Counted from the stretch's first letter, positions 1 through 12,916 are shown. The stretch is DNA of 64,000 bases from Apostichopus japonicus (GCF_037975245.1 NC_092583.1:3838764-3902763), one strand, 5' to 3'. Numbers and translations are program-made. Notes: generated by a model not told the origin, from the letters alone.

Positions 1-310
1 CATCCATTCAGTTATGTATATCTGTTTGATACCGTTTATATGTACACTCAATATGGGACACTGCGCACGTGTAACTACCCAGATATCCATTCCATTATGT
101 ATATCTGAATGTTTGATATACTCGGTATATGTACAATCAATATGAGACACTTCGTACGTGTACCTACCCAGACATCCATTCCATTATGTATATCTGAATA
201 ATATATATCGTTTATATGTACACTCATTATGAGACACTGCGTACGTACCTACCCAGGTATCCATTCTATTATGTATATCGGAATGTTTAATATCGTGTAC
301 CCAGGTTGTA
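1..310. repeat. Degenerate tandem repeat, period about 85 bp
   Basis: About 3.7 copies of a unit containing ATCCATTCCATTATGTATAT. The ATCCAT anchor recurs at 2, 85, 174 and 259, so the period is 83-89 bp. No gene is visible here, and the stretch from 311 to 558 shows nothing recognisable. Confidence 0.8.
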
Positions 311-566
311 TAGGCTTCTTCTTTCCCCTCATTTGATCCAAAATGGCTTACATTTAATATATTTTTTACATTTTTTTATAGAGATATAAATAAATAAATA
401 ACAAAATCCCATTGAATCCGTTAGAGAGAGAGTAGAGTCTTTGTGTGTGTCATGGAAAATATTATCAATGAAGTGTTAATGAAGTGTTCAAACTCTCAAC
501 TGTTTCACTGGGGACAAACCTTCGCTTACTCTGTCACACCACGAAGGCTGTCTACGTCCCTGCATT

Positions 567-865
567 CAGGCGCGTAGCCAAAGGGGGGGGGGCGAAGGTG
601 GCAGCCGCCACCCCCCCCCCTTGGGCATATTTAAAAAAATTGCTTTTAATGTTTTTATGATATCGCTAGTATTTTCAAAAGAAAAAATGCTAGGATGCAA
701 CTTACAAGGCCTGGGAAGTGCCATTTCCAGCAATCTGGGAGGTATTTTCAGCCAAAATTTTTTTGTGCGCTTCTCGCCAATCATGGTGGCGCTACGCTTA
801 GGTAGTTTGCAAAGCCGAATCTACAGTTTCGCCCCTCCCTTGGCAAATTCCTGGCTACGCGCCTG
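567..865. mobile_element. Short hAT-like MITE with 8-bp target duplication
   Basis: A 299-bp element with inverted ends CAGGCGCGTAGCC at 567 and GGCTACGCGCCTG ending at 865. It is flanked by the direct repeat CCTGCATT at 559-566 and 866-873, an 8-bp duplication typical of the hAT superfamily. The interior around 690-790 is the reverse complement of parts of the larger element at 22021-23644, so both belong to one family. No transposase is present, so the element is non-autonomous. Confidence 0.8.
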
Positions 866-969
866 CCTGCATTAATAACAATGTCTCCTCTCCTACAGAT
901 AGGAGCGATGAGACACATAAAGCCAACGCTATCAAGTTTTTAGATGTACAGTCAGTGTGACGATCCTTC

Positions 970-1585
970 ACAGTAATGACTTGACATATGTGCCAAAGGG
1001 AACATATATACCAACGGGAACATATATAACAAAGGGAACATAGATACCAAAGGGAACATATATACCAAAGGTGTTACCTTTGGTATATACCAAAGGGAGC
1101 ATATACCAAAGGTAACATATACCAAATGTAACATATACCAAAGGGATCATATATAGGCCTACCAAATGGAACATATAGCAATGGGAGCATCATACTAAAG
1201 GGAACATATATACCGAAGGGAACATATATGCCAAAGGGAGAATAATAACAAGGGAACATATATGCCAAATGGAACATATATGCCAAAGGGAACATATAGA
1301 CCAAAGGGAACATTTATACAAAAGGTTAAATACTAAAGGTAACACATGCCAAAGGTAACATATACCAAAAGGAACATATATACCAAAGGGAACATATTTA
1401 CTAAAGAGAACGTATAAACCATATTTACCAAAGGGAACATATACCAAAGAGAACATATACCAAAGGGAACATATATACCGAAGTGAACAGATATAACAAA
1501 GGTTACATATACCAACGGGAGCATACATACCAAAGGGAACATAATACCAAAGGTAACATATATAACAAAGGGAACATACATACCA
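970..1585. repeat. Minisatellite built on ACCAAAGGGAACATATAT
   Basis: More than 30 imperfect copies of an 17-19-bp unit (core CCAAAGGGAACATATAT) with variants such as ACCAAAGGTAACATATA. All three minus-strand frames stay open because the unit has no stop, which gives Met-Phe-Pro-Leu-Val-Tyr-type repeats. These are not genes. Confidence 0.9.
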
Positions 1586-1731
<146 letters not shown>

Positions 1732-1899
1732 GGATATTCCCCGTCCTTTGTGCTCCTTAATGGGTTTCCTTGTTGGTCATGGTTTATACGGTGCCATATA
1801 TGAACTTTACGAGACCCGTATTTGTTAAGAGGGTGGCGTGACTTGCTAAATTAAAACGTTGCTTTAAAAAAACACCTACTTACTCAAATAGAGTTTTGA

Positions 1900-2973
1900 T
1901 AAAAAAAAATACATGCAATCATCCAAACAATGGTTGAACTGATTTTAGAGTAACTTATACAGTCAAACAGTCATGTCTCGTATGACACGACCTCCACCAT
2001 AAATAAACCCAATCATCCATGCAAGCAGGCAGAGAATGGAGACTTGATGGTTAATACGTGTACATGTCAGTACATTGTTATTTTCTTGAGACAGTAGTAA
2101 CGTGGGTCCATACAGTTAGTATACATTCCATTCAAAACAATTTTTTAGCAGGAATATCTGACCTTATTCACTTGAATGAATAACAATAACTAAAGGAGTC
2201 GGTTCATTGAAGACTAGTTCTTGGTGTACTAGCTAGGTGTACACCAATTGGCGATACTTCCGAGTCAGAACTAACTTAGGACACAATACTGGTGTGTTAT
2301 TTGGCACAGACGAACATCACTTTTAAGAGAATAAAAATTATTTTGTGGAACATAACTCGACAATCTTTTACTTTGGCTATCGCAGTTTTACCTCACCGAC
2401 GAAGCCAAAAGTTTGAAACCGAATTATTGAGTGGGTATATGATGACGTTTCTTATACGCTGGTGACCGAAACCTGTGCCGTGACTATAGCTATACAACAA
2501 CCATACTTCTATACGCGTGATTGTGAGTTTCGAAGCTGCTGCCAAGTGACTATAACTCTGTTGATCTCCCATTGATTAGGTTGGCATCGGTAGCCTATTG
2601 CTGCAGGAATACTTAATATTGACAATATTTTAATGGATTAGTGGATTTAATTTTCATGTGGAATTCTACCACTGCGGATTTGAAAAAGCAAATGGTCATA
2701 ATTTGTTTGTTTTTGTGTCGCAGGCGACAGTTGTTGATCAAACAGGGAATGAAAAGACTACATATAGTGTGAACTGGATTATATTTAATCAGATATGCTA
2801 AATTGTATTCGTAGTACATTGCCATAGTTGTGAATATTGCAAGTTTCGTATAACCTTTTAACTTGAGAAGGGTTGGATAGTTTCCATAGAAAGAGCAATA
2901 TATATATTTTAGTGTCATCTGTAAAGAAAAGATAATATAAGAAACATAAGCCTTGGTTCAGTATTTCAGCAAC
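1900..2973. other. 5' flank of receptor copy A1 (array left edge)
   Basis: Diverged homologue of the flanks upstream of the other copies. Shared landmarks are the GTCCA(T/C)(A/G)CAGTTAGTA segment near 2107, the GGTTCATTGAAGACTAGTTC segment near 2203, and the TACGCTGGTGACCGAAA / GTGACTATAGC block at 2455-2495. A weak TATA-like sequence (CATATAG) lies at 2761-2767. A TTTCAG just before the start codon could be a splice acceptor. No other gene is seen. The stretch 1730-1900 holds nothing recognisable. Confidence 0.7.
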
Positions 2974-4548
2974 ATGGCACCAAGGAGACCAAATAGTTAC
3001 GTAATTTTATTCGTAATCCTATTGGCCTTGGATTCTGTATTCTTCGCTGCTGTGGCAGAACTAACTTTTGGACCAGAGGACCCAGATGTTAATGAGGTCA
3101 TATTTGAAGGAGAAAATGTCACCCTCATCTGTCGTGTGACTGATGTGACAATTGGTGAAATTGTGACCTTTAATGTAACCCGAGAAGGAACAAATATAAT
3201 CATGAACAACGAAGACGTTTCCGACGGCGCTATATCTCAATTTGAAATAATGGACAACGAAATAAGATTCGTCTTACCTGCCGTTCAAGTTGGTAGCACA
3301 TTTAAGTATAAATGCGCGGTTACATCCAACAACCAGATGATGCAAATGGAGTTCTGTGATCTGACAGTTTCACCCTCAAACACAACTCAGTGTCGACAGA
3401 ATAGCACATATCAGAAGTTATCTACAGACACGCTTAGACTCTCCTGTTATTATTTATCTTCCTTTTATTCTGATAATCTTGTTTGGATTAAGACAGATTC
3501 AAATGGAATATCATCGCAGTTGACATCTGACCTCACTGAAGTGAGTAATAATGAAAGGCTTCTAGTCACTTATGTCCAACCGTCGGAAGAATTGAGCCTG
3601 TCTAACTATTCCTGTCAAACATCGGCAGATCTAAATCCTCGTTTACTCGAACCTTCTCAAGGTTGCAACGCTGGTTCATTTGTTGTTTATAGTCAGCCTT
3701 TAGTAACATTTTCACCAAATCGCAAATCTATATCAGCAGGCGAAAGTCGCAATGTTACATGCAAAGATGTGAGTATACAGGGCACAACTATCGCTGCTGT
3801 ATGGCCAGTGCAAACACCAGTATCAAACGTTTCTTTCCAACAGTTTGGTTCTAATATTCGTCAGATTACAGTGTCGGATTCAGTTAATGATGGCACCCTT
3901 ATAGATATTACATGTACCGCGTTTTTAATGTTCACTAACGTTATAACTTACACATTAACGTTGACAGTAGGTGACTTAATTGTGACATCAACGCTGCCAA
4001 GCATCAACATGCAAACTGTTTCCGAAGACCCTGGGACTAATGATACACCAAACCAACCCTTGTCAACAATGCTTCTAGTTACCAATGAAACACCGAATCA
4101 ACCCTTGTCAACTATGCTTCTAGTTATCATAGCCGGCACCGGCGTTGCTTTTATTCTTGCAGTGGTTTTGTCTGTCATTTTATGTTATTGTATGTGTAAA
4201 AAAGGAGAAGACGTCGAAAACGAACAGCAAGATTTTGCCGTTCTTTACGGGAAAGTGTTAAGGAGAAGTCAAAGAAGTAATGATGGAACACTGGATCGTA
4301 ATAACACCAGTTCCTCTGAATATAGTAAACCTGTAACTTATGATAACAATGGGGGAGTTTCTTCATCACAATCGTTAACGAATCACGAGGACAACAACAC
4401 CGACGACAACAATGTCACTATAAGCCTACCTGATAATAAATATGACAGAGTAAACCATGACGTTGACGAAAACCGAGATGACGAGGTCGAAAATCCCTAT
4501 GAAGATGACGAATTGCATGACGTGCCTCATAACCCTGATTATTATTAA
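2974..4548 (+). CDS. Receptor copy A1: 3-Ig transmembrane receptor, 524 aa
   Basis: Single-exon type I membrane protein, probably at the cell surface; ligand unknown. The start is the ATG in CAACATGGCACC, conserved in all copies. A signal peptide (1-28, ending AVA) is followed by three Ig-like domains: Ig1 about 29-133 (C53-C114, YKC motif), Ig2 about 138-240 (C158-C214, Trp171, flanked by C140 and C231) and Ig3 about 241-332. There are many N-glycosylation sites (NVT, NTT, NST, NYS, NVS). The stalk carries a 45-bp in-frame duplication found only in this copy, so TPNQPLSTMLLV occurs twice. The membrane helix (about 379-404) ends in CYCMCKK. The tail has VLYGKV (about Y425), an ITIM-type match, then SEYSKP, VTYDNN (a YxN Grb2-SH2-type site), KYDRV and a C-terminal acidic NPYEDDEL...PDYY. 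AATAAA lies at 4571. Ig identity comes from the cysteine/tryptophan pattern. Confidence 0.88.
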   Translation: MAPRRPNSYVILFVILLALDSVFFAAVAELTFGPEDPDVNEVIFEGENVTLICRVTDVTIGEIVTFNVTREGTNIIMNNEDVSDGAISQFEIMDNEIRFVLPAVQVGSTFKYKCAVTSNNQMMQMEFCDLTVSPSNTTQCRQNSTYQKLSTDTLRLSCYYLSSFYSDNLVWIKTDSNGISSQLTSDLTEVSNNERLLVTYVQPSEELSLSNYSCQTSADLNPRLLEPSQGCNAGSFVVYSQPLVTFSPNRKSISAGESRNVTCKDVSIQGTTIAAVWPVQTPVSNVSFQQFGSNIRQITVSDSVNDGTLIDITCTAFLMFTNVITYTLTLTVGDLIVTSTLPSINMQTVSEDPGTNDTPNQPLSTMLLVTNETPNQPLSTMLLVIIAGTGVAFILAVVLSVILCYCMCKKGEDVENEQQDFAVLYGKVLRRSQRSNDGTLDRNNTSSSEYSKPVTYDNNGGVSSSQSLTNHEDNNTDDNNVTISLPDNKYDRVNHDVDENRDDEVENPYEDDELHDVPHNPDYY

Positions 4549-7500
4549 AAATTAACATAATGATGGAGCCAATAAATTTGACTCCAATTCTGATTCAATT
4601 GGCGTTCAATTGTCAACACAACTAACGGTATAAGCAAATTGCAAATAGATATACCGGTGACGATATCTATAGCTGAAAACACCAAAGCCATGATTTTTTT
4701 GATAACTAAAGATGTGTCTAAGGAAAGTCCATTTTGATTTTTGGTTTGCCGAAAGGGAAAACTATGGAGTAACTCTAACCGACTTCGTAAAATTGTGAGG
4801 GGACCGCAGATTGCAAATTTGGCAATGACTAAAACGCGGATCGCAAAGTCGGTAATCGCTATTACAGTTAGATTCGTCCAGCACGGCAGCATACAGAAAC
4901 GTTGTACTTAAAGTCAAAGCCAAAGTGAAGTAATCAGGTCTTACATCCGGAGTCTATGCATACTAAATTCTTCAATACCGCCCTCATTCACTATCGGGGA
5001 AACATTTTATACTGTAGTTTTGATTATCACTCATTCGTTTACTCCAGATAATCTGATATATGATCCAGGGCAAAAGGGCCTTCATCATGGCGACTGTTCA
5101 CCATGGTAACTGTCACTGAATTATGATCTTGCTGTTGATTCTCTTTAAAATATGATACATTTGCAAGGCATTTGCTTAAAGCTGTAAATATGGATTGAAG
5201 AAATGGTGAAGCAAATAGAGTGTCCACTCCGCAACCATTAGGTTCCAGGTTGAAAACACAACAAGGAAACAGATTCTCTTGAAGAATTCAAATAGTGCAT
5301 TTGTATAGTCTTGTTTCGTGGATTTGGTTTATTTTCATTACCACATGCCTCGTTATTCCCTGCACTCATCGAAAACATATGACTTCATGCAAAATGGTGT
5401 TCCATGGAAAATATGGTTGATAAAGCTCAGCGGAGATCAAATGGATTAGCTAAACAATGAGGTCATATTTAACAAACTTTAATCATCAATTTGGCCCAAA
5501 CATATGTGCCTGAGGCTCTCTCAGAGTTCTCCAAGTTAAACAATGATAATTTCACTTGTTCGCGTCTTGATATTATTTCTAAACAAAAATACTTTTCTAA
5601 ATTTTGATTCTCACCCTTGGCGGAGTATAATAACCACCTACATGCGTTTTATTGTAGGCCTATATTGTACATATATATTCTCAAGACAGCTGATAATGAG
5701 ATGTTAGGTACTTTTATCACTTCTTTCAATAAAGTGATGTCCTTTATTTTGGTATAAATTGGTGACGGTTAATTGATCTGAAACTGTATAAACATAAACT
5801 ATCCTTAGAAAAATGGAAACAATTAAAAAAGACGTCCAATAGGTAAAAAATAAAAATAAACATGATAGAATTTTTATCCCGTTTGGTGGGTCAATTTACC
5901 GATGTTACGTTGGAGAACAACTTATGGTATATTAAGAGGAGAGCAGATGTAATGTCAAAACTCAAACTGTGCTATATGGAAGAAATGCTTATACAATCTA
6001 TGAAATCTTAAAAGCAAAGATAAAAAAATCAATGTCCTCTAACAGCCTGTTTAATCTCTGACAATTTTTGTGATTATAACTTAAAGAAGTCAAGTCGTCA
6101 CCTGCCCACCCCGAGCCGCCCCCCTCCCGAGCCTCTTCCCGAGCCTCCTCCCGAGCCCCCACGTTTATTCAGAAAGATGTTTTATGTATGTTACATATTA
6201 CAGGGTTTAAAATATTAAGAATTCTATGGTTTAATACTTGGTACTTGGTAGGTGTTAATTTAAAGCTAATTAAGCAATAATTTCTTTTAAATTGCGTAAG
6301 TTTTTGTATTACAAGGGTATTAATTTCGGTATTGATGAATAATGTTGCTAGAATTTAGCTAGTAGAAAGCTGCACCGATTGTAACAATGCAAGGTGTAAA
6401 TGATTTAGATGTCAAACAAGAAATAAATAAATGTTTGTTCGGTACAGAAACAAATCGCGAATCTGTTTGTTATTCACTAATTTGAAGATTTTCTCCGGTA
6501 TGAAGCTGTGCGATCTCAGATCTCAATATTCTCTCTAAATTTAACATCAATGATTAAAATGTCAATTCCCTTTTCAACAGTTTTCATACTATTCCAATCT
6601 GTTGATAAAAACAGAATGCCTTCTGTCTTGTGATTTACTTGATACATAGAAAAGTTAGTCTCCTTCGAAACTTCCCTAACAATGCACTATTTAAAACATT
6701 AAGAAATGGCATTTGTAGTGACGTCATACATTGTAGATGGCACTGCCCGTATACGCCTACGCTTAGTACACTACACTAATTCTTTCCCCATAAATCTAAA
6801 TGAAAATGTTAACAGTGAATGATATACCCCGTCTCCTAGCGTGACGCAGAGGCGACGGCAGCGGGTTAAATCGGGGAGGGGTAGGAGGGTGGGGGGTGTG
6901 CGGGGGACATGTGACTTTCATCATACAAGAACGCATGCACGTCCTATACACAAATGTGGTTGAGTAATGGAAATGATAGCAACATTTGACATCTACGCCC
7001 AGGCCCTTACTGAATTATATTTTCTCAAACGGGAAGGACAGGGTATGATATTTGTGGAAAACATGTATCTAGCCCGCACTAGTGTGTTGGAAAGTTATGA
7101 ATTAGTATGTATTAGTCAGTCGAATGGGGGCATTGTGTTATGTATATAAACCGCACAAAAACGCCACTTCGATTTCTGATTGGTCATTCGTGTAATTTGG
7201 AAGGAAATGCTGTAAAGTTCTAATGGCAGCATACTCCATATAATTTCCTCACTGACTTACTAAATTGAAATACTAAAGTTTTATCTAATTGTGGTAGATT
7301 GTTTCACTAGGTGGAAGCTGTATAACCCTCATTGGATATGTTGCCACTTCCATTTCCATATCATGACAACATAAATATGTGTATGCTTTCAGAGCCCAAC
7401 GTTGCCGTCACTTGTAAACAAGTTTCTTACTCACCGGTAAACATATTTCCTACACAGGCTTCTTTAATTACCGATAAACATGTTACCTATGTTGCTCTTT

Positions 7501-8050
7501 GAAGGGATAACATGTCCATATGACCAATTTGAAGTGATTAATGCACCCCCAAATCCGCATTGAATTATAATGGAAACATGACGTAATCAACACAAACGCC
7601 ATTCTTTTGTGCTTTCAGGTAAATGGTTCGGATCCCGTTATATAAAAAAGTTTCTTTCTTCATTCCCTTATTTTAAAGCAATGCCCCGTTTACAATTTTT
7701 ACAACAGAATGAACAAAACAATGCGACTTTAAGGAACGAAAAAATTTCAAACGGCTTGTATTAATCAGAATCTAGAATTTGGTTTATATTTAGATATTAT
7801 AATAAAGAAAATAACTTTAATAAAATATATTGCGATAAAAAAAAACACTGATACGCAAGCAAACATTGAAGAGATCTTCGGTTACAATGATGTCTCTGTT
7901 TTCTTTCTTTCTTTCTACCTTTCTTTCCTTATTGTAATTTATTTTTATTTGTTTGAAGTGGGTGGAGCAACTTGATAAGCACACAATAGTCGCCAAATTA
8001 AAGTTTGATGAATTTGTAAACTTCCAAACAAAAAACATGCTTGAACTATA
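4549..8050. other. Spacer between A1 and A2 with duplicated modules
   Basis: No convincing gene. It begins with a 3' flank almost identical to that of A4 (28884-29870), with AATAAA at 4571-4576. It then carries modules found in the other spacers: GATAAAGCTCAGCGGAGATC near 5420, TATTGTAGGCCTATATTGTA near 5650, a segment with TGACGTCATACATTG and CCCCGTCTCCTAGCGTGAC at 6720-6860, and GTTCGGATCCCGTTATATA near 7626. Short open frames (for example 6967-7149) are not conserved in the homologous spacers. Confidence 0.7.
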
Positions 8051-9098
8051 TATAGTTTAACGTATACAGACAAGCAACACTAGCTTCAGTGTCAGCACTA
8101 TCCCATGACATGCCTTAAACTTATGATAAACCCATCCGTGCATGTGGAGAATCAATCCTTAATTATACCTGAGCTATAGCTCCATGATTATACGTACATA
8201 ACCCAGGCATAGTGTATATGTTAGTGTAAAAGTTTTCCTTAATGAAGTAATCACATGCGTCCACGCAGTTAGTAGGCCTATAGATACCATTCGGTATAAG
8301 GTTTTTGCCAGGAGTATAAGGATATCAATTGTTGACATTGGACACCTCAATGAATTATTACAATAACTAACGGTGTTGGTTCATTGGAGACTAGTTTTTG
8401 TTATATTTGCAAGGTTTTACAAATTTCGATGCTTTAGAAGTAGAACTAACTTAAGAAAAACTGAAGGATTTTTGGCACAGACGAACATCACTTGAAAGAG
8501 AAAAGAAACATTTTGTTGAACAGAACGCGACAATATTTTACTAATCGTTTGGTTATCGCAGTTTTACCTCATTAGTAACGCCAAATGTCTTAAACCGGAT
8601 TACTTACTAAGTTGTTTATGATGGCGTTACTTATACGCTGGTGACCGAAATCTGGGACGTGACTATTGCTGTACAACAACCACACTTATCAACGAGTGAT
8701 TAGTTACGTTTACAATATTTTCCAGGATAGTGTACTCGATTTAATTTGTATGTGGGAGTTTTATCGACGAGTGTTTGATATTTCTAGCCTTCTAGGAAAG
8801 CAAAAGAGGAAAGCTTCTTATTAAGTGTGAACATTTTGTTTTGTTCAAGTCGCAAGTGACAGTTGTTGATCAAACATGGCATTATAAGACTATATATAGT
8901 GTGACCTGGATTATATTTAATCAGATATGCTAGATTGTATTCGTAGTAGATTGCAATTTTGAAAGTTGTACGATTCGTACAACCTTTTAACTTTTGAAGG
9001 TTTGGATAGTTTCCATAGAAAGAGCAATATATATATTTAATACCATCTGTAAAGGAACGATATAAGAAACATAGGCGTGAGCTAAGTATATCAGCAAC
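8051..9098. promoter_or_regulatory. 5' flank of A2 (class A promoter region)
   Basis: Homologous to the flanks of A4 and A6. It contains ACGCTGGTGACCGAAATCTG near 8636 and a good TATA box, TATATATA, at 8891-8898, about 200 bp before the ATG. The segment carrying the putative splice donor of A3, A5 and A7 is absent here. Promoter function is inferred from conservation and the TATA box only. Confidence 0.5.
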
Positions 9099-10080
9099 AT
9101 GGCACCAAGAAGATCTAATATTTACGTAATTATATTCGCAATCCTATTGGCCGTCGATTCTTTACTCCTCGTCGCGTTGGCAGAACTAACCTTTGGACCA
9201 GAAAACCCAGGTATAAATTTGGCCATATTTGAAGGAGAAAATGTCACCCTCATCTGTCGTGTGACCGATGTGACAACTGGTGAAATTGTGACCTTTAATG
9301 TAACCCGAGGAGAAACAAATATAATCATCAACAATGTAGACGTTTCCGACGGTGCTATTTCTCAATTTGAAATAATGGACAACGAAATAAGATTCGTCTT
9401 ACCTGCCGTCAAAGTTGCAAGCAAAAGTTTCTATAAATGCGCGGTTACATCGAACAACCAGATGACGCAAATGAAGTTCTATGATCTGGAAGTTTCACCA
9501 TCAAACACGACTCAGTGTCGACATAACAGCACATATGAGAAGTTATCTACAGACACGATTAGACTCTCCTGTTATTATTTATCTTCCTTTTATTCTGATA
9601 ATCATGTTTGGATTAAGACAGATTCAAACGGAATATCATCGCAGTTGACATCTGACCTCACTGTAGTGAGTAATAATAAAAGGCTTCTAGTCACTTATGT
9701 CCAACCGTCGGAAGAATTGAGCCTGTCTAACTATTCCTGTCAAACATCGGCTAATCTAAATCCTGATTTACTTGAACCTTCTCAGGGTTGCAAAGCAGGT
9801 CCATTTGTTGTTTATAGTCAGCCTTTAGTAACATTTTCACCCAATCGCCAAATTATATCAGCAGGCGAAAGTCGCAATGTCACGTGCATAGATGTGAGTA
9901 TACGGGGCACATATATCGCTACTATCTGGCCAGTGCAAACACTAGTAACAAACGTTTCTTTCCACCAGTTTGGTTCTAATATTCTTCAGATTACAGTGTC
10001 GGATTCAGTTAAGGATGGCACCCTCATAGATATTACATGCAATGCATTTATATTCCCTACCAACATACCTTACACCTTAA
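9099..10080 (+). pseudogene. Receptor copy A2, 5' part (signal peptide and three Ig domains), interrupted
   Basis: Starts MAPRRSN and carries the full ectodomain: signal peptide, Ig1, Ig2 and Ig3, with all core cysteines and the Ig2-bracketing cysteines. At the codons for the last strand of Ig3 (YTL) the reading frame enters the TTAA-flanked element at 10081. It gains nine element-encoded residues (KVGSLVISS) and stops at 10107-10109. The product would be a 336-residue protein without stalk, membrane helix or tail. It could be secreted if made, but nothing shows that it is. The missing 3' half resumes at 17471 in the same phase, so the element is the only break in the ectodomain-to-tail frame. 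The tail itself ends early (see 17471-17971). Confidence 0.85.
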
Positions 10081-10312
10081 AGGTGGGATCGCTCGTAATT
10101 TCCTCGTAAATTCTGTCCTTCACACCACCCGATTCAAAAATAATATCAATACTACCCTCTATCGGATCGTCGCTGTTGTCTCGTAATTTCTCAGCAATCC
10201 CGTATTTACGGCTAGTAAGCAATAAACGGGTTCGGTTACTTGAACGGTGGCCTTGGCGAAATTCCTGCATAGTTTCTTGTCTGTGGCAGTACAGGGAGTT
10301 GTTATGGAACAA
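10081..10312 (-). other. Possible minus-strand coding segment running into the left end of the TTAA element
   Basis: An open frame reads from about 10312 to the element's left terminus, with non-repetitive, polar protein-like composition (includes RKYGIAEKLRDNSDD and FESGGVKDRIYEEI). A CAG resembling a splice acceptor precedes it. It could be a last exon of the element's own gene, but no phase link to the other exons could be shown and the frame runs through the inverted repeat. Chance is possible. Confidence 0.2.
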
Positions 10313-10319
10313 CTCCCTG
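10292..10319. repeat. Perfect 12-bp inverted repeat with 4-nt loop
   Basis: Arms CAGGGAGTTGTT (10292-10303) and its exact complement (10308-10319) around ATGG. One arm plus the loop recurs at 57645-57660, so it probably belongs to a dispersed repeat family. Confidence 0.6.
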
Positions 10320-12731
10320 GTCAGTAGTATACGGTATTACGCCGCGTTTTCGTGTGTGTTGTGTGATACAAAACTCTGTGCTTTGTTTTACGTTCAGAAC
10401 TTTTCACAACTAATGGGCTGTACAGTATAGGTTACGGTCGAGCTTTGCATCAGGCGTAATAGTTCGACCAGGGCGCTGCTACTCTAGGCTCTAGCAGCTC
10501 CCTGCTTTTACTCTTTTAGGCCTACATGGTGAGCAGTCGACGTCAAGAAACAGCTCAAAAAACTATAGTTATGAACTTTATGTCTGATTTACGCTGACTG
10601 GTGTCACAAAAAGACAAACGCGAATGAGTGAAAAATATGACTGAAGTGATTACAAAATTGGGTATCAAACGTAAAGTCAAGTCCGTCATGTGTGAACAAT
10701 TGGTATTTCAGCCAATATAGGTATTAATTATACATAAACAGAGTCACAGCTTACATTGTATTTTATATATAAATTTTAGTTATATATCAGGAGGGTAAGA
10801 CAAAGCATTTTATGTCATATACCATATATAGATAAATATGTATATTTAATTATTTTTGGACTCCTGGCAACGGGCCCTTTAGGCGATCACAGAGCACTTG
10901 CCCTAGCTGCACCCCGTCCTCCTAACCGGTGCACGTAAACCCTGTCCTTGCACCCCTTGACCCGAATTAAAAAATAACGAAACTTGAACGGAAAAGGGAA
11001 GGAAAATACGTTGCCATAAGGGGCGGCTCCACCCTCTTTAGAAAGGATTGGCAAAAAGGGAATAAGTACATGAACAATAAACTAATAGTTATTTCCATTG
11101 AAAAGTGTCTCGCTGAGCATCGGCCGTCAAAGAAAAAAACTTTTTTTCCTAAATCACGTCAGTGTATTGCTTTCCAGCGTACTGTACTCCCAGAATTGAC
11201 TCTCCTGCTTCTTGTTCCGAACAGCTCCCAACGAAATGCCAAAAAGTCGGCAACGGGGTTGGGGTGGGTTACCCAGCTCCACCATGGGGCACCTCATCTC
11301 GACTGACTCGAATTACAACTCGAAACTTTAACTGAAATTGGATTGAATTAAAAAAAATATATACTAGCTGTCTGCATGGATCATACTTATCTATACTATT
11401 GTGTGACCATATAGGCGTACAGGCTCTATATAGTCAACCAGGAGAGACTGGGGGAAGCTTTTTTTCTTGCCACAGAAAATTAAACATTGCCCGGAAGTTC
11501 CTAGCATGATTAATTCATTTCAAACTTCGACGGCAATGAAGGACAAAGAGAACCATATAGGCCTATGCCTGACTATAAGATCATTGAACCATCAGGAACA
11601 ACTCCGAATAATCTTCCATTTGCCGATTCATTACACTGGGAATAAGGGGTGGGGGTGGGGCTTTCCATTTGATCCGCAAGTATATTGAATGGTCACCACA
11701 ACAAGGGTGTATAGCTTGGGACTAGCACAGGGAGACTTGTCAACCTTGTGAACTTTTTTGGGGGTGAGATGCGGGGGGGGGGGGGGAGTTGGCAAACTAA
11801 AACATACAGGTTAAACAGAGGGGAGGAAAGAGGTCAAAAAAGAAAGAGTGAAAGACAGATGAAGGGATGGAGGAAGAATGTAAAGAAAATGTGGAGATGG
11901 AGGCTATGGGTAGAGATAGATATGATATGAAAGTACAGAGAAAAAAAAACCAAGAGCAGATAAATGGAGATCACTGGGATACTGTCAAATACACAAGAAG
12001 AATATACAATCTAAATACTGGAATTAAATAATGCACAACATAAATACAGCTTTATGACATCAACAAATCAAAGGGGAAAGATATAATGTTTCAAGGATGC
12101 TGGAAAATAAGACACAACAGAAGATGGTTATGGTTTCTGATCTATTAGGCTTCTTCTCTCTACTGCTACCAGGATGTAAGAGACCACAGGGACTCGCACA
12201 ACTCTTTAAGTTGTGATGACCTCTGACCCTTACTATGCCTAACTGTTATCTTGCCAGGAAATAAATACACCAGTGCATGAGAGGAGGTGAGAGACAGGAC
12301 TGATTGATCGTGTCGATAGGGGTACATGAGATTCAAGAAGATAGATGTGAAGATTAGCATCGTTTGGACACTTCAAATGGGACCCCCTCCCCACACCCTC
12401 CCCCACGTTCAAATCATATCCCCTCCTGGCAACGGAAATGAACACCAGTATAAATAAACCGATAAAGATATTTATACACGCTGTGCGTGTAGGCCTATAT
12501 ACAATAATATAAAGCTGGCCATTCTCTGATTGTTACTCCTTGATTGAATTTCCCCAACCTTGCCCACCTTGACTTAGAGGGTGGCCAAGCTCCTGATTTA
12601 CAGTCATAGCTACTATCGAACAAAATGGACGAAAGCAATTTATCTCAATCTGGTGATGCAGATGTATCATTAGCTGCTAATCCAACGTTTGTGAATGTCG
12701 CACAACCTGTCAACAAAAGTCTGGGAAAAGT

Positions 12732-12916
12732 GCTTGCCCCTGCCATATGTATGATCTCTTTTGTTCAGGATCATGTAAATGTGGCAATGTGTATTCGTAT
12801 AGTCTGAGGTTTCTCTCCCATGCTGCTCCATATCTAATCCTACTGGTGACATTGGACAGAACATTGGCAGATGGCTTCTTGAGAGGTGTTGAAGTAACTG
12901 GATCAGGAGTATCTGT
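12732..12916 (-). CDS. Exon C of the spliced gene in the TTAA element (candidate)
   Basis: Minus-strand exon beginning after a strong acceptor (pyrimidine-rich, TCTCTACAG, just above 12916). Joined to exon B in the one phase its donor leaves, it reads DTPDPVTSTPLKKPSAN and stays open to a TGA near 12710. The true 3' end is uncertain. Another frame over the same DNA contains GKHFSQTF, reminiscent of a C2H2 finger, so a frameshift inside a finger-encoding exon is possible. No function can be assigned. Confidence 0.4.

Noticed and set aside
1-310. CRISPR-like array because of regular ATCCATTCC repeats
   Set aside because: The whole 85-bp unit is repeated, not a short repeat with unique spacers, and the genome is eukaryotic.
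9122-9334. A 70-residue minus-strand frame opposite Ig1, recurring in nearly every receptor copy
   Set aside because: Its persistence is explained by conservation of the receptor codons on the + strand; it has no promoter or separate evidence.
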